A stretch of 64,000 nt of DNA, taken from assembly GCA_902651635.1 (NCBI GenBank), contig CACRSC010000011.1:235540-299539 (forward strand). Reading direction: 5' to 3'. Below the pieces are notes generated by a model. That model was not told the origin of the DNA, ran no database searches, and worked only from the letters and a program-made list of their open reading frames with translations. Below are positions 21,596-31,750 of this stretch, piece after piece. Within the stretch, counting starts at the first letter, position 1, and every line of letters begins with the position of its first letter. The position numbers and the translations under genes were made by a program. This DNA comes from Mastigamoeba balamuthi (lineage: Eukaryota; Evosea; Mastigamoebida; Mastigamoebidae).

Positions 21596-23133
21596 GAAAG
21601 GAAGACACAGAAATAGGAAGTGAGTGCATAGTGGCATGCTGCACATGCGTGCATGCATGTACAGTGGAGTGCACGAATGGGTAAGAGAGACACAAGAGGC
21701 CCCCAGGGTGCCCGTTTGCATTGTTGTAGCTCTGTTTCTGCTGCTGCAGTCTCACAAAATTTTGTCAAACAGAGGTTCTCTCTGTGTGCAATACAATGAC
21801 ATGTCGAGATGTCAAGGGGAAGCAGCTTGAGCACAGGACGACCTGAATGCAATGGGGTCGGGTCGGGGGTGGTGGCATGCTGCTTGTGGACCCACTGCAC
21901 TACCGTTCGGCTCTTGTTTTCCTACCAGTGGTGCTGCACAACCAGCCCACCAGGTGCATGCATGCATGCAGCTGCTGCAGAAAGCACTGCGGCCACGAGA
22001 GAGCAGAGAGGGCAGGACAGGGCTGGGGGGGAGATGGCGGACTGGGGGCTGGGCTTGGGGCTGGGCTGCCGCTGTGCACTTCCGCGCCTGCTGTGCTGCC
22101 CTGCAGGCCTGCGGGCGCGGGAGGAAAATGCAACAAAAAGAAGAAAAAGGGGAAGAAAACAAATACGGGAAACGGAACCGGCGGCCTTGTTACGGAAAGG
22201 GTCCAAAAAAGAGAGGGCCACGAGGGGCTCGATCTGCTGACCTGTGGAGGCTGCAGTCTCACTGCCCAACCCTTGTTCTATGGCTGCCCTACAAGATATT
22301 TATACTGGTTTCCCTTCCTTTTCTCCTGTTCCCGCTCTCTCTCCCCCTGCCATTACACTTTCTTCCCCTTTCTTTTTGCGAACGCAAGAGCAAGACCCCC
22401 CCGTGCTGCTGCTTCTGTGCCGAATGTGAATGTGCATGCTTAAGCTCAAGCCTCGGGTCACGTGCTCCTCCCTTCTATCCTGCTGCCACATCTACCCCCT
22501 CCCACCTACCTCCCACCCTCTCCCCAACTCTGGCACACCCACGCACTCACACACTGAAGGGAAATTGCACGACCCCCACGGGACTTGAACCAGGGACCTC
22601 CGTGAAGCCAAACCCCACACAAATCATCGTGCAAAATGAAAAAAAAGCAACGATCCCAAAGCCGGCACCATCCACCATTTCAGTGCAGTTACACAGCAGG
22701 TACACAAACGTCCATATGTGTGCAGAAGAAGCATGCAGGCTCGCATTCACAAAAAATTTTTGGATTCCTTCTTCCGTCATGCTGCATGCCACTTCACCTT
22801 TATTCCCCACCACTTGTTTGTGCAGAGCAAGAGAGAAAAAAAAACACACACACCTTCCTCCCTGCAAACCCCCTCACATATCACGATGTCAGAAATGCAA
22901 ACAGCATCCCCGCTGCACACACTGTCCATAACACTGCCCCTGCTGCTGTTATCCTGCTGCGAGAAAGTGCAGGAGTCCCTCCCCCTCCCCCTCATTCCCC
23001 CACTCCTTTTCTATCAGTCTGCACTGCCGTAACAGTGTCACATCTTGCTGTCACCCAGGTTGTACACACTCGGTATTTCCCGTCCTGTGGTGACAGGTTG
23101 ACCTCGTCCCCAAAGAAGCTGTTGGAGGGACAG
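21596..23133. other. Low-complexity, gene-free stretch between the minisatellite and the transposon-like ORF
   Basis: GC content rises, with CT-rich and CCCC-rich runs, GCATGCATGCATGCA alternations at about 21957-21971 and short frames on both strands. None has a recognisable domain. A Pol III B-box-like sequence on the minus strand is listed separately. Confidence 0.4.
22571..22640 (-). other. tRNA-like 3' half with a perfect B box (tRNA relic or SINE)
   Basis: The reverse strand reads GGTTCAAGTCCC (22580-22591), matching the Pol III internal B box, preceded by a stem-loop like an anticodon arm. Acceptor and D arms do not pair properly, so a functional tRNA is unlikely. A tRNA-derived SINE or pseudogene fits better. 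Confidence 0.25.
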
Positions 23134-23664
23134 TTAAGATGTGGGAGTTGCTGAAAGGACAGGAAAGTCGGCAACACACATCGTGTCTGCAGTCAGTTGC
23201 AACTTGGACTTGAGTTCCTCAAGGAGGTCAAAGAGCATGGACAGCATCTTGGCCTTGCAGATCGTCCTTTTCAGGGCATTCCCAGCATTCCCGTTCTGCA
23301 CTGAGTGCTTCTTGGCACCAATCTCCTTGAGAATGGCAGTGAGCATGTTCTCTGAGGGCTCATATGGTGCAAGGTCCTCTGGCCCATCTCCAGCCTCACA
23401 GTACTTGCATAGACAGGCAGCATCACCAGACGAGGCATCAAGCTCATGCTTCTTGAGCATTCCAGCCCACTGGGAGACCTTGCATGGTGATGCCTGGAAG
23501 TTCACAATGTCGGCAACGTGCATAGCAGTATGCAGTATGGCCATGTTGAGTGGGCTGAGAAAGTCTGTGGCACCGTGCTTCTTAAGCACCACCTCACACA
23601 CTTGAGCACCATATTTTGCAAAGTACTTCGCCAGCGTCTTGCGCTTAACGCCAGCTGCAAGCAC
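23134..23664 (-). CDS. Hypothetical, possibly transposon-derived ORF
   Basis: An uninterrupted frame of 176 residues with balanced, protein-like composition, unlike the shadow frames around it. It contains a Cys pair segment (DAACLCKYCEAGDG) and helical stretches (KAKMLSMLFDLLEELKSKLQ). A second frame immediately upstream on the same strand (23667-23852) looks like a continuation broken by a stop or frameshift. Codon use is less GC-biased than in the neighbouring genes. I do not recognise a family. Its setting between simple repeats and a large palindrome suggests a decaying mobile element. Confidence 0.35.
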   Translation of the reverse strand: MLAAGVKRKTLAKYFAKYGAQVCEVVLKKHGATDFLSPLNMAILHTAMHVADIVNFQASPCKVSQWAGMLKKHELDASSGDAACLCKYCEAGDGPEDLAPYEPSENMLTAILKEIGAKKHSVQNGNAGNALKRTICKAKMLSMLFDLLEELKSKLQLTADTMCVADFPVLSATPTS

Positions 23665-24085
23665 CGCTACTCAGATAGACATGCCCTGGTCGTCCCGCAA
23701 CAGGCGGAGGCCATGGAGAGTCTGGGTGTGGGCATGGTCAGACACAATGTGAAGGGAGGCACGCCATCTGTTTCTCTCCAAACCTTCTTGAGAAGAGCAG
23801 TGTCATTGGGTGCAGCTACTGGAGGAACGTTGGGCTCCATGAAGCTCGTCAATGAGCAATGTAGGGGCGTGCATACACAGTGCTAGACAGCCCACGCACG
23901 ACAAAAAGGAGCAAATCTACTAAATATCTTGTCCTCATTTTTGCGGTTTTCGACCAGCATTTTTGAGGCTGCCTTAGCCCCCCCCCCCCCCCCTCCCCAC
24001 TTCCCCTCCCTCTCAACGCCCCTGACTCGCAACAGCTTATCCCTCACTGGTAGCGGAATGGGTAGCGAATACATTTCTTTCTTTC

Positions 24086-25380
24086 TAGACGATACCGATA
24101 TCTTCTCGTCCGATGACGCAATCAGTTGATATTCGGCCCTTTTTTTTGTCCGCCCCTCGAAATGCCGCGCGCTACCCACCGCTCGTGGTGGGTAGTGTCG
24201 CACACATACAAAAACTCGGGGAAAACCGTCGCTGTCGGGCACACGTACCAAGTCGCGGGCACAGTGCACGTCGTGGTTGCGATAAAGCGGTGGGACCAGC
24301 AGCACCCGAGGCACCGCGAGTACGGTTTTTTCGCTCGGTCACTTTTTTCCCCCGCCGAATACTCAAGAGGGGGCACACCCAGCATCGTCTGCTACACGTC
24401 TACGAAGATCGCCGACTCGTGGAGCTACGTTCATCAAGCACCCGGGGCGGAACTCGAGCCCTATGAGGTGAAGCTCACCGAGGCCGAGACCACGAGGATC
24501 TTTTCCCGTGCGCATTACGCCAGACAGCTCAACGACGAGGCGAGGCACGTGCCCCGGACACAATAAGAGCGAACCCTGAGAGTTTTTCACAGGAAAATTC
24601 TGAGCGACAACCTCTCCGCGGACGAGGCGGAGGACGGCCGCCAGGCCGAGGTGACGGCGGAGCAGGGGGACCCCGCGAAGAACCGCGCCGAGGCGTCGGC
24701 GGAGAAGGGAAACTCGGCTGAGGCGGCGGTGGTGCAGGGCAACCGCGCCGAGGAGGAGGTCCACGACACGTCCGACCCCGAGGACGACCAGAAGACGCAA
24801 CCCGAGAGCCCCCGGTCAAACGTCCCGGAGACCCAGGAAATCAGCCCCGATGCCGTGCGCCACTGGACTCAAGCGGACGTTGTGAAGTTCCTGCGGACGA
24901 GGCACGGGGCAACGTGCGCCCGGCTCGTCGAGTTCCTCGACCACAACCCGGACATCCAGCTCACCGGAACCCGCTTGATGAGGATCCCCAGTTCGACCTT
25001 CGTGGTGACCGTTCTCAGCGCGTATGGCGTTTCCACAGGAAATTCTCCTGGTGCCGAGGTCCTCTGGGACTGCGCCGTCCTCGCAGAAATCGCCCAGTCT
25101 CTCCACTAGGCAGAAAAGAGAGAGAGAGACCAGGCAACTGTGTAGATAGAACAATTCGGGTTAACTTTATCAAATCTATTTTTCTTTGCGTTCCAACACA
25201 ATACTCAATGAGGTGGATCGTCTGATAGCCTCGGTTCGTACTTGGCTGCTTGGTCTGGATTGCGATCGGGGGGGGGGGGAAATTAGCCGCATAGAAGCAA
25301 GAAACCACAGGGCTCACGCGCACCTGAGCGTGACCATCTGAGCGCGTGGGCCTGCTGAGATGCGCACCGCGAGAGAGAGA
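24086..25380. repeat. Left arm of a 2.9-kb near-perfect palindrome
   Basis: About 1295 bp that recur in reverse complement at 25670-26964, differing at very few positions (for example GATACCGATA versus GATATCGATA at the outer end). The arm starts at TAGACGATA and ends in a GA-dinucleotide run. Confidence 0.92.
24162..25109 (+). CDS. Hypothetical protein with SAM-like C-terminal domain (palindrome left-arm copy)
   Basis: Start ATG 24162 (MPRATHRSWWVVSHTY). The frame meets a TAA at 24564, then stays open in the same frame to 25109. An intron at 24508-24582 (75 bp, GT-AG, phase 1) removes the stop and keeps the frame, giving about 290 residues; an alternative acceptor at 24567 also works. The N-terminal part is Trp- and His-rich with no family I recognise. 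The middle is a Glu/Ala-rich linker. The last 90 residues (VRHWTQADVVKFL; a later LTGTRLMRIPSSTFVVTVL) resemble a SAM domain, usually a protein-protein interaction module. An identical gene lies in the opposite arm, head-out, so each starts near the outer end of its arm. The ATG lies about 65 bp after a GATATC-type box. Confidence 0.6.
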
Positions 25381-25669
25381 GAGAGGCCCAATTCGAACTT
25401 CTTTCTGAGTGTAGCCATGAACGTGCTACAGTGAGTAAGAACATGGCCTGCAATGAGTATCTGCGACCTCCACTTTTCCTCTGTTAAGCATCCTTGAGGT
25501 GGCGGGAGGCTCAAAGTTCGGGAGCGGGATTGTAACCATGCGAAACTCGAGATGACCCCCCCAAAAGGCCCATGCGCACTGCCACCAAATCAAAAAAGCG
25601 CTCCATCAAGGCACACTTTATCGCAAAGCACATACGCGCCCACGTTCGCTTTAGGGCCTCTTTCTCGGA
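25381..25669. other. Unique spacer at the centre of the palindrome
   Basis: About 290 bp not shared between arms. No ORF or RNA recognised. Its existence argues against a simple snap-back library artefact at a perfect dyad. Confidence 0.6.
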
Positions 25670-26964
25670 CCTCTCTCTCGCGGTGCGCATCTCAGCAGGC
25701 CCACGCGCTCAGATGGTCACGCTCAGGTGCGCGTGAGCCCTGTGGTTTCTTGCTTCTATGCGGCTAATTTCCCCCCCCCCCCGATCGCAATCCAGACCAA
25801 GCAGCCAAGTACGAACCGAGGCTATCAGACGATCCACCTCATTGAGTATTGTGTTGGAACGCAAAGAAAAATAGATTTGATAAAGTTAACCCGAATTGTT
25901 CTATCTACACAGTTGCCTGGTCTCTCTCTCTCTTTTCTGCCTAGTGGAGAGACTGGGCGATTTCTGCGAGGACGGCGCAGTCCCAGAGGACCTCGGCACC
26001 AGGAGAATTTCCTGTGGAAACGCCATACGCGCTGAGAACGGTCACCACGAAGGTCGAACTGGGGATCCTCATCAAGCGGGTTCCGGTGAGCTGGATGTCC
26101 GGGTTGTGGTCGAGGAACTCGACGAGCCGGGCGCACGTTGCCCCGTGCCTCGTCCGCAGGAACTTCACAACGTCCGCTTGAGTCCAGTGGCGCACGGCAT
26201 CGGGGCTGATTTCCTGGGTCTCCGGGACGTTTGACCGGGGGCTCTCGGGTTGCGTCTTCTGGTCGTCCTCGGGGTCGGACGTGTCGTGGACCTCCTCCTC
26301 GGCGCGGTTGCCCTGCACCACCGCCGCCTCAGCCGAGTTTCCCTTCTCCGCCGACGCCTCGGCGCGGTTCTTCGCGGGGTCCCCCTGCTCCGCCGTCACC
26401 TCGGCCTGGCGGCCGTCCTCCGCCTCGTCCGCGGAGAGGTTGTCGCTCAGAATTTTCCTGTGAAAAACTCTCAGGGTTCGCTCTTATTGTGTCCGGGGCA
26501 CGTGCCTCGCCTCGTCGTTGAGCTGTCTGGCGTAATGCGCACGGGAAAAGATCCTCGTGGTCTCGGCCTCGGTGAGCTTCACCTCATAGGGCTCGAGTTC
26601 CGCCCCGGGTGCTTGATGAACGTAGCTCCACGAGTCGGCGATCTTCGTAGACGTGTAGCAGACGATGCTGGGTGTGCCCCCTCTTGAGTATTCGGCGGGG
26701 GAAAAAAGTGACCGAGCGAAAAAACCGTACTCGCGGTGCCTCGGGTGCTGCTGGTCCCACCGCTTTATCGCAACCACGACGTGCACTGTGCCCGCGACTT
26801 GGTACGTGTGCCCGACAGCGACGGTTTTCCCCGAGTTTTTGTATGTGTGCGACACTACCCACCACGAGCGGTGGGTAGCGCGCGGCATTTCGAGGGGCGG
26901 ACAAAAAAAAGGGCCGAATATCAACTGATTGCGTCATCGGACGAGAAGATATCGATATCGTCTA
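25670..26964. repeat. Right arm of the 2.9-kb palindrome
   Basis: Reverse complement of 24086-25380. It ends about 60 bp before the 3' end of the THH1/TOM1/TOM3-family gene. Confidence 0.92.
25941..26888 (-). CDS. Hypothetical protein with SAM-like C-terminal domain (palindrome right-arm copy)
   Basis: Same protein as the left-arm gene, on the opposite strand. It has the same in-frame TAA removed by the same probable 75-bp intron (mirrored near 26468-26542). Coding sequences of the two arms look identical, so either the duplication is very recent, gene conversion keeps them alike, or the assembly has mirrored one locus. Confidence 0.58.
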
Positions 26965-27023
26965 TACACAACCACCCAAAAAGCGTGGCATGTGACAGGG
27001 TTGTTCGGATCTCGTTTTTGTTA

Positions 27024-28352
27024 TCAATAGCGCACTGACGGGACATACGAGAAGGAGCCGTACGTGCTCGACCCCCCTGACGCCGCGGGGGGATTCGGCA
27101 CCTGGGCCTCGGTGGGGTGCGCCGAGTGGTCGATCTCCTGCGCGCGGAACGAAAAGGTCGTGACGATCGTCTCCGACTCCTGCGTCACGGGCCTGGGGCG
27201 GCGTCGAAGGACAAACACAATGACGCCGGCGGGTATGATCTCCACGAGCGCGGAGCAGATGGCTCGGAAAGCGAACTGCGAGAGGTAGAACCTGTACACG
27301 CCGGCCACGAGGTTGAGCACGATGACCGCGCACCGCGCAAGGAAGAAGACAAAGCACACAAACGTGACCATGAACACCTCGCGCAGCTTCTTCTGGCGCC
27401 CGTGGCTCTTGATCGGGTTGCGGTAGACGCTGCGGTACACTCTGCAGCCGTAGTACACGATCAGGCCCAGCGACCCCACAAGCATCAGCAGCTCCAGCAC
27501 GTCGTCAAATGTTCGCACGGGCCCGTAGTCGTCCTCCTGCGGGGCGCCCGCATTGGTTCACAGAGGGCCATCAGGGGTGTGTGGCGCTGCTCCGTACATT
27601 GAGGAATGCGATCATGGTCCACGCCATCAGCTGCAGCGTGTACACCTGCTCCCTCGCCGAGTGTCAGTGTGCGTGCAACGTTGCAGCAGTGGCAGTCCCG
27701 TACAGCGACGTTTCCCAGCAGGAACATCGGCTTCACGACCCTGTCCAGTTTCTCCCTCTGCTGCGAGGCGTTGTACAGCACCTCCGCCCTGCATGGATGG
27801 GGGTAAGAGGGCGAGAGAGGAGCCTCATCCCCCTCCCTCTGAACTGAGTAGAGGGCAGACGGACCAGAAGAGGCCGAGCAGAGAGAACGAGGTGAAGAAG
27901 AGGATGCTGCCAAAGTCCGCGAGCACCTGGAAGGCCTTGCTGCCGTACCTCCCCGCGTCCTTGATGTAGCACTTGCCCTCCTGCGTCACGGGGGCCAGCA
28001 GGTAGAACGCCGCCCTCGCTGCGGGGACGCTGTCAGCGGCACTGGAGATATTTCCAACTCAGCCCCCCAGACGCACAGGCGCTCGCCATCGTCATGACGA
28101 TTATGAACCCTTTCTGGTCGGCGAGCGGCGAGGAGGGTCAGGGCCCTAGGCGGCTGGGAGAGGCGGCGAGACGCGTGCCTGTATGTGGAAAAACGGAACA
28201 CCGCGGACGAGGTGGAAGCGGACGACCTGCACGGCGCAGACGGCGGCGAGCGCGACGTAGAGCGAGGCGAGCGTCTCGTAGGACACGAGGAAGAGCGCGT
28301 AGTGGTCCGGCGCGCACCCGCCGTCGCCGGCAGACAGCGGCGTGTGGCCCAT
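27024..28352 (-). CDS. THH1/TOM1/TOM3-family multi-pass membrane protein
   Basis: Several minus-strand exons form a polytopic membrane protein. The first exon starts at 28352 (MGHTPLSAGDG) and has a helix around LYVALAAVCAVQVVRF. Middle exons carry EVLYNASQQREKLDRVVKPM. The last exon (ORF 27518-27024) contains NPIKSHGRQKKLREVFMVTF, then VCFVFFLARCAVIVL and ICSALVEIIPAGVIVFVLRR, matching the plant TOM1/TOM3 domain (Pfam DUF1084 type). Plant members are seven-helix tonoplast proteins also known as host factors of tobamovirus replication; the native role is unclear. The tail is cytosolic, Ser/Thr/Tyr-rich. The gene is divergent from the calpain gene with about 300 bp between starts. Exon borders were not fully resolved. 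Confidence 0.75.
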
Positions 28353-28376
28353 CCCCGCACCTCTTTTCGGCGACGA

Positions 28377-28430
28377 GAAAATCTGAATCAGATTTTGCCT
28401 GGGAGATTTGCCAGGAATCTTTTCCCTGTA
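28377..28430. promoter_or_regulatory. Cluster of AT-rich boxes in a divergent promoter
   Basis: GAAAATCT, CAGATTTTGCC, AGATTTGCC and GAATCTTTTCC occur within about 55 bp between the TOM1-like gene (minus) and the calpain gene (plus). GAAAATCTGAATCAGATTTT is an imperfect dyad. Confidence 0.4.
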
Positions 28431-28650
28431 GCCCCCGTTCCGCAGGTCGCAGAACGTATCCCCGTGCGCGGTCTGCGCCCCGCGCGTCACCTCACACGGC
28501 AGGCAGCAGGCTGCGCGCAGCGGTGGGGGCGCGGTATTTTTGGATGCGGGCATCTTCTTCTGGTGCGTCACTTGGAATCTTGTTCTTTTTCCATACGGGT
28601 CCAAGAAGATCTGTCGAGGTCCAGAGGTTCAGTTACTGCATTATAACCAG

Positions 28651-31406
28651 ATGGACGAGACGTTATTCGAAGGCCTCGTGGACCACGTGCTCGCCGAGTC
28701 GCGCACCGCCGACCGCGACCTCGCGCGTGCCGCCCTGCTCCAATACGACCTCGACCCCACCCGCGCGGCCGACGCCATCCGCCGCAGCCCCGCCCCGTCG
28801 CCTGCGCGCACCCCTCTGCCGACCTATGCGGGCGTCACCCCCGCCTCCTCCCCGCCCGTGGCCGCGCGCGACGAGGACGAGGAGGCCGTGCTCGTCGGCA
28901 GCGTCGTCGGGCGGTTCATGTTCGCCCCCTGGAGCGCCGCCGCCGAGCAGGGGCCGTCCTCTGCGCTCATGTTCACGGACCCCGACTTTGCTGCCGCGGA
29001 CATGGCGCTGGCGCCCTGCCAGGAGGAGCAGTTCGCGGCCTGGCGGCGGCCCTCGGAGCTCGACGGCCACGCGGGGTCACACCTCTGCGTGGTGGTGGGC
29101 GACAGGCTGAGCCCCGGCCGGGTGCGCCAGGGCCGCGTGGGCTCGTGCGGGCTGCTGGCGGCGCTCGAGTGCGTCGCGAGGCACGAGGACGCGTTCTGCC
29201 CCGGGGCGCTGACGTCGGGCATCTTCCCACGCGAGGGCGGCAGGGCTGTCATCAGCCCCGTCGGCAGGTACGTCGTCAGGCTCTACTGGAACGGCTCTGC
29301 GAGGGCGGTTGTCATCGACGACCGGTTCCCCGTCGACTGCAATGGCCAGTGGCTGTGCTGCAGCTCGTTCAACAAGTCCGAGATCTGGCCCATGCTGCTC
29401 GAGAAAGCATGTGCGTGCTGGATTCCTCTCTCTCTCTCTCTCTCTCTCTCCTCTCTCCCTCTCGCTCTCTCTCTCTCTCCTCTCCGTGCCTATCTCCCGC
29501 GTGCTCACTATCGCTACAGACATGAAGCTGAGGGGTGGGTACACCGACGGGTCTCTGTTCAACGAGGTCACGGTCCTGTTGGGCTGGATTCCCCAGATCA
29601 GTGAGCTCAGTTTTTGCCTTCCGATCACGAGCTAACCGCCATTTCATAGCGAGAAACCTGTATGAAGACGGCGACGCCCTGTTCCAGCGGCTACTCGAGG
29701 GGTTCCGGACAGGGATCTGCATGGCGGTCTTTGTGACGGGAAGCGAGGCAGACAGCTCGCTGGGGCTCTACAAGGAGCACGCCTATGCCCTCCTGGACAT
29801 ACGGGAGGCCCACGGAGGCTCGCTGCGCCTGGTGAAGCTCAAAAACCCCTGGGGCACAGGCCAATGGAAAGGCCAGTTCTCCAAGGAGGACAGGGACTCG
29901 TGGGCTCCGGACCTGCAGTCCGAACTGAACTTTGACAGGCACGCCCAGCAGATGTTCGACAACGGTGAGTTCTGGATGAGATGGGAGGACGTCGTTGTTC
30001 ACTTCGAGATGATCTCTTCGGGGTGGTCCCCTGAGAGTTTCCCCTTCCAAAAGGTCTGCTCCATCCCGCTTCGGCCGAACTCACTGGAATAGGTGAGATA
30101 CAGCAGGATGTGCTCCATCGCGGGATTCGAGGACCTGAATAAGGACCAGATGATTACCGTCCCCGACAGGTGCTACTGGAACAGCCCCCAGTATCTGGTA
30201 AGACGTCCTCTGTGCCCCTCTGTACTGAAGCCCTGGACAGATCTCGATCGACCGGGCAGCGGCCACAACAATGTGGATACAACTCGACGTCTTCCTCACC
30301 GGCGACAGCGATGAGAAATCCGACTACTGGAAAATCGACGCATATTTGGACTCGGACCGGGTCCCGAGAGAGGTACGATGCCGGTTCTTGATTGAGTTGT
30401 CTCACAGTTGGGGCAGAGAGAGGACGCTCTGTTCGTGGGAAAGTGGTACAACATGCCTTCGCAGTCGATCAGGCTCGATGTCCCTGATGGGAAGAAGCGC
30501 GAAATCGTTATCTGTGTTCTGCACAGCCGTTTCGACAGGGCCGCGTATTTCTCCATCAAAGTTCTGTGCTCTTCTACTTTCGCGCTCACGACGCTGAGGC
30601 CGGAGAACAAGGGGCACTGCACAGCCATCAGTGGGCGATGGGCAGATCTGCTCCAAGGTGGCTGCCCGAACAACCCGTCCTGTACGATCTGCTGCTGAAC
30701 TCGCAGTTTTCTCACACTTCAATCAGTCATCTTCAATCCGGTCTACCGATTAAAGTTCTACGGGGAGTCCGGCAAGGTCACCAATCTGTCGGCATCCATC
30801 GAGTCCTCGGCCCGGATCCCTATCGGGATGGCGCTGCTACCGGCACGCAAGTCGAAGCACCTCCTGGAGTGCATGACCAGTAGGCACATCAAGACGACGG
30901 ACCCCTACCGTATCACCCTGGCGCTCCTGGAGCAGCCAGTCAAGACGGGGTACGAGTACCTGATCGTGTGCACCACGTTCGAGCCCGACATCAAGGCCGA
31001 CTTCGAGCTCAAGGTCACCTCCACCCGTGCCTCGGTGTCGCTCCGTCCCGTGCAGATGCCCTGGGACGGCTACCTCTCGTTCCCCGAGATCCAGGGAGTT
31101 CTGGAGCCCGTCCATGGCGGCATGTTCGAGTGCCGGTTCGCCCTGACGTCAGAGGATGCGAGGGCGGAGCTTATGGCATTTGTTGTGCCCAAGAGCAAGC
31201 CGGCCTTCCCGGACGCCCTCTCGGCGTTTCTCGCTGGCACCGAGATGAAGACGCTGGCCGAGTTTGAGTCGGTGGGGAAGCTGCTGACTGTACACTACAA
31301 GAAGATGGACTCGCGCGCCATCGCGGTCGTTCGCTCGGTCGAGCAGATACACTTCGGGCTGAGGCTGTTCTCCACGTGCAACATCGAGGTCAGGCAGATG
31401 CAATAA
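28651..31406 (+). CDS. Calpain-type cysteine protease, CAPN7/PalB-like, with UBA-like N-terminus
   Basis: The start at 28651 opens a short helical domain (ARAALLQYDLDPTRAADAI) that resembles a UBA/CUE fold. The papain-like core then shows QGRVGSCGLLAALECVA (catalytic Cys), GLYKEHAYALLDI (His) and KLKNPWGTGQWKG (Asn), so the triad is complete, although the residue before the Cys is Ser rather than Asp/Asn. Exon 1 ends at 29410; introns at 29411-29519 (a CT microsatellite) and 29601-29649 join in frame to EKAYMKLRGGYTDGS and onward. After ESFPFQK several short introns follow, and two C2-like (calpain domain III) modules end at 31406. The core plus tandem C2L modules is the CAPN7/PalB plan, a calcium-independent class linked to ESCRT-III, but with a UBA-like module in place of MIT. 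Borders after 30058 are approximate. Confidence 0.85.
29427..29480 (+). repeat. (CT)n microsatellite inside calpain intron 1
   Basis: Long CT run, interrupted by CCTCTCC, occupying most of the 109-bp intron. It doubles as an extended polypyrimidine tract before the acceptor at 29519. Confidence 0.85.
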
Positions 31407-31579
31407 ACCGTTTTGCAGCAGTTTTCAGCGGGTTGTTGGGCCCGCAGAATTATGACACGTAACTGCCCTCTTAGAATTGAAACGGCATGGGCAAAAACTG
31501 AGGCAGGGGCTCGTGGCCGCTGTGCCAAGAGCGCCTAGCCCTCGCGCACAGTCGCGTTTGGGTGGTCGATCTGGTTCAG

Positions 31580-31615
31580 GAAATCTGATTTCATTCCCCA
31601 AATATCGCGGAGCGA
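31580..31615. promoter_or_regulatory. AT-rich box upstream of the BEACH gene
   Basis: GGAAATCTGATTTCATTCCC and CAAATATCG lie about 140-170 bp before the ATG at 31751. Same class as the other boxes in this window. Confidence 0.3.
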
Positions 31616-31750
31616 TTTGAGCGCGGTTAGTACACCCAATACCCACCCCGGGGCCCGACATTTGAACCTTCCAAGGCAGCTGATATCGCAGTACCTGCGC
31701 GCTCGCGATCACAACCGCCCGCGGCCGACGCGCAGCCCCACTCGACGACG

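Noticed and set aside
24564-24566. Stop-codon readthrough or an altered genetic code in the palindrome gene
   Set aside because: A normal GT-AG intron of 75 bp removes the TAA, and other genes here end at ordinary TAA, TAG and TGA codons.
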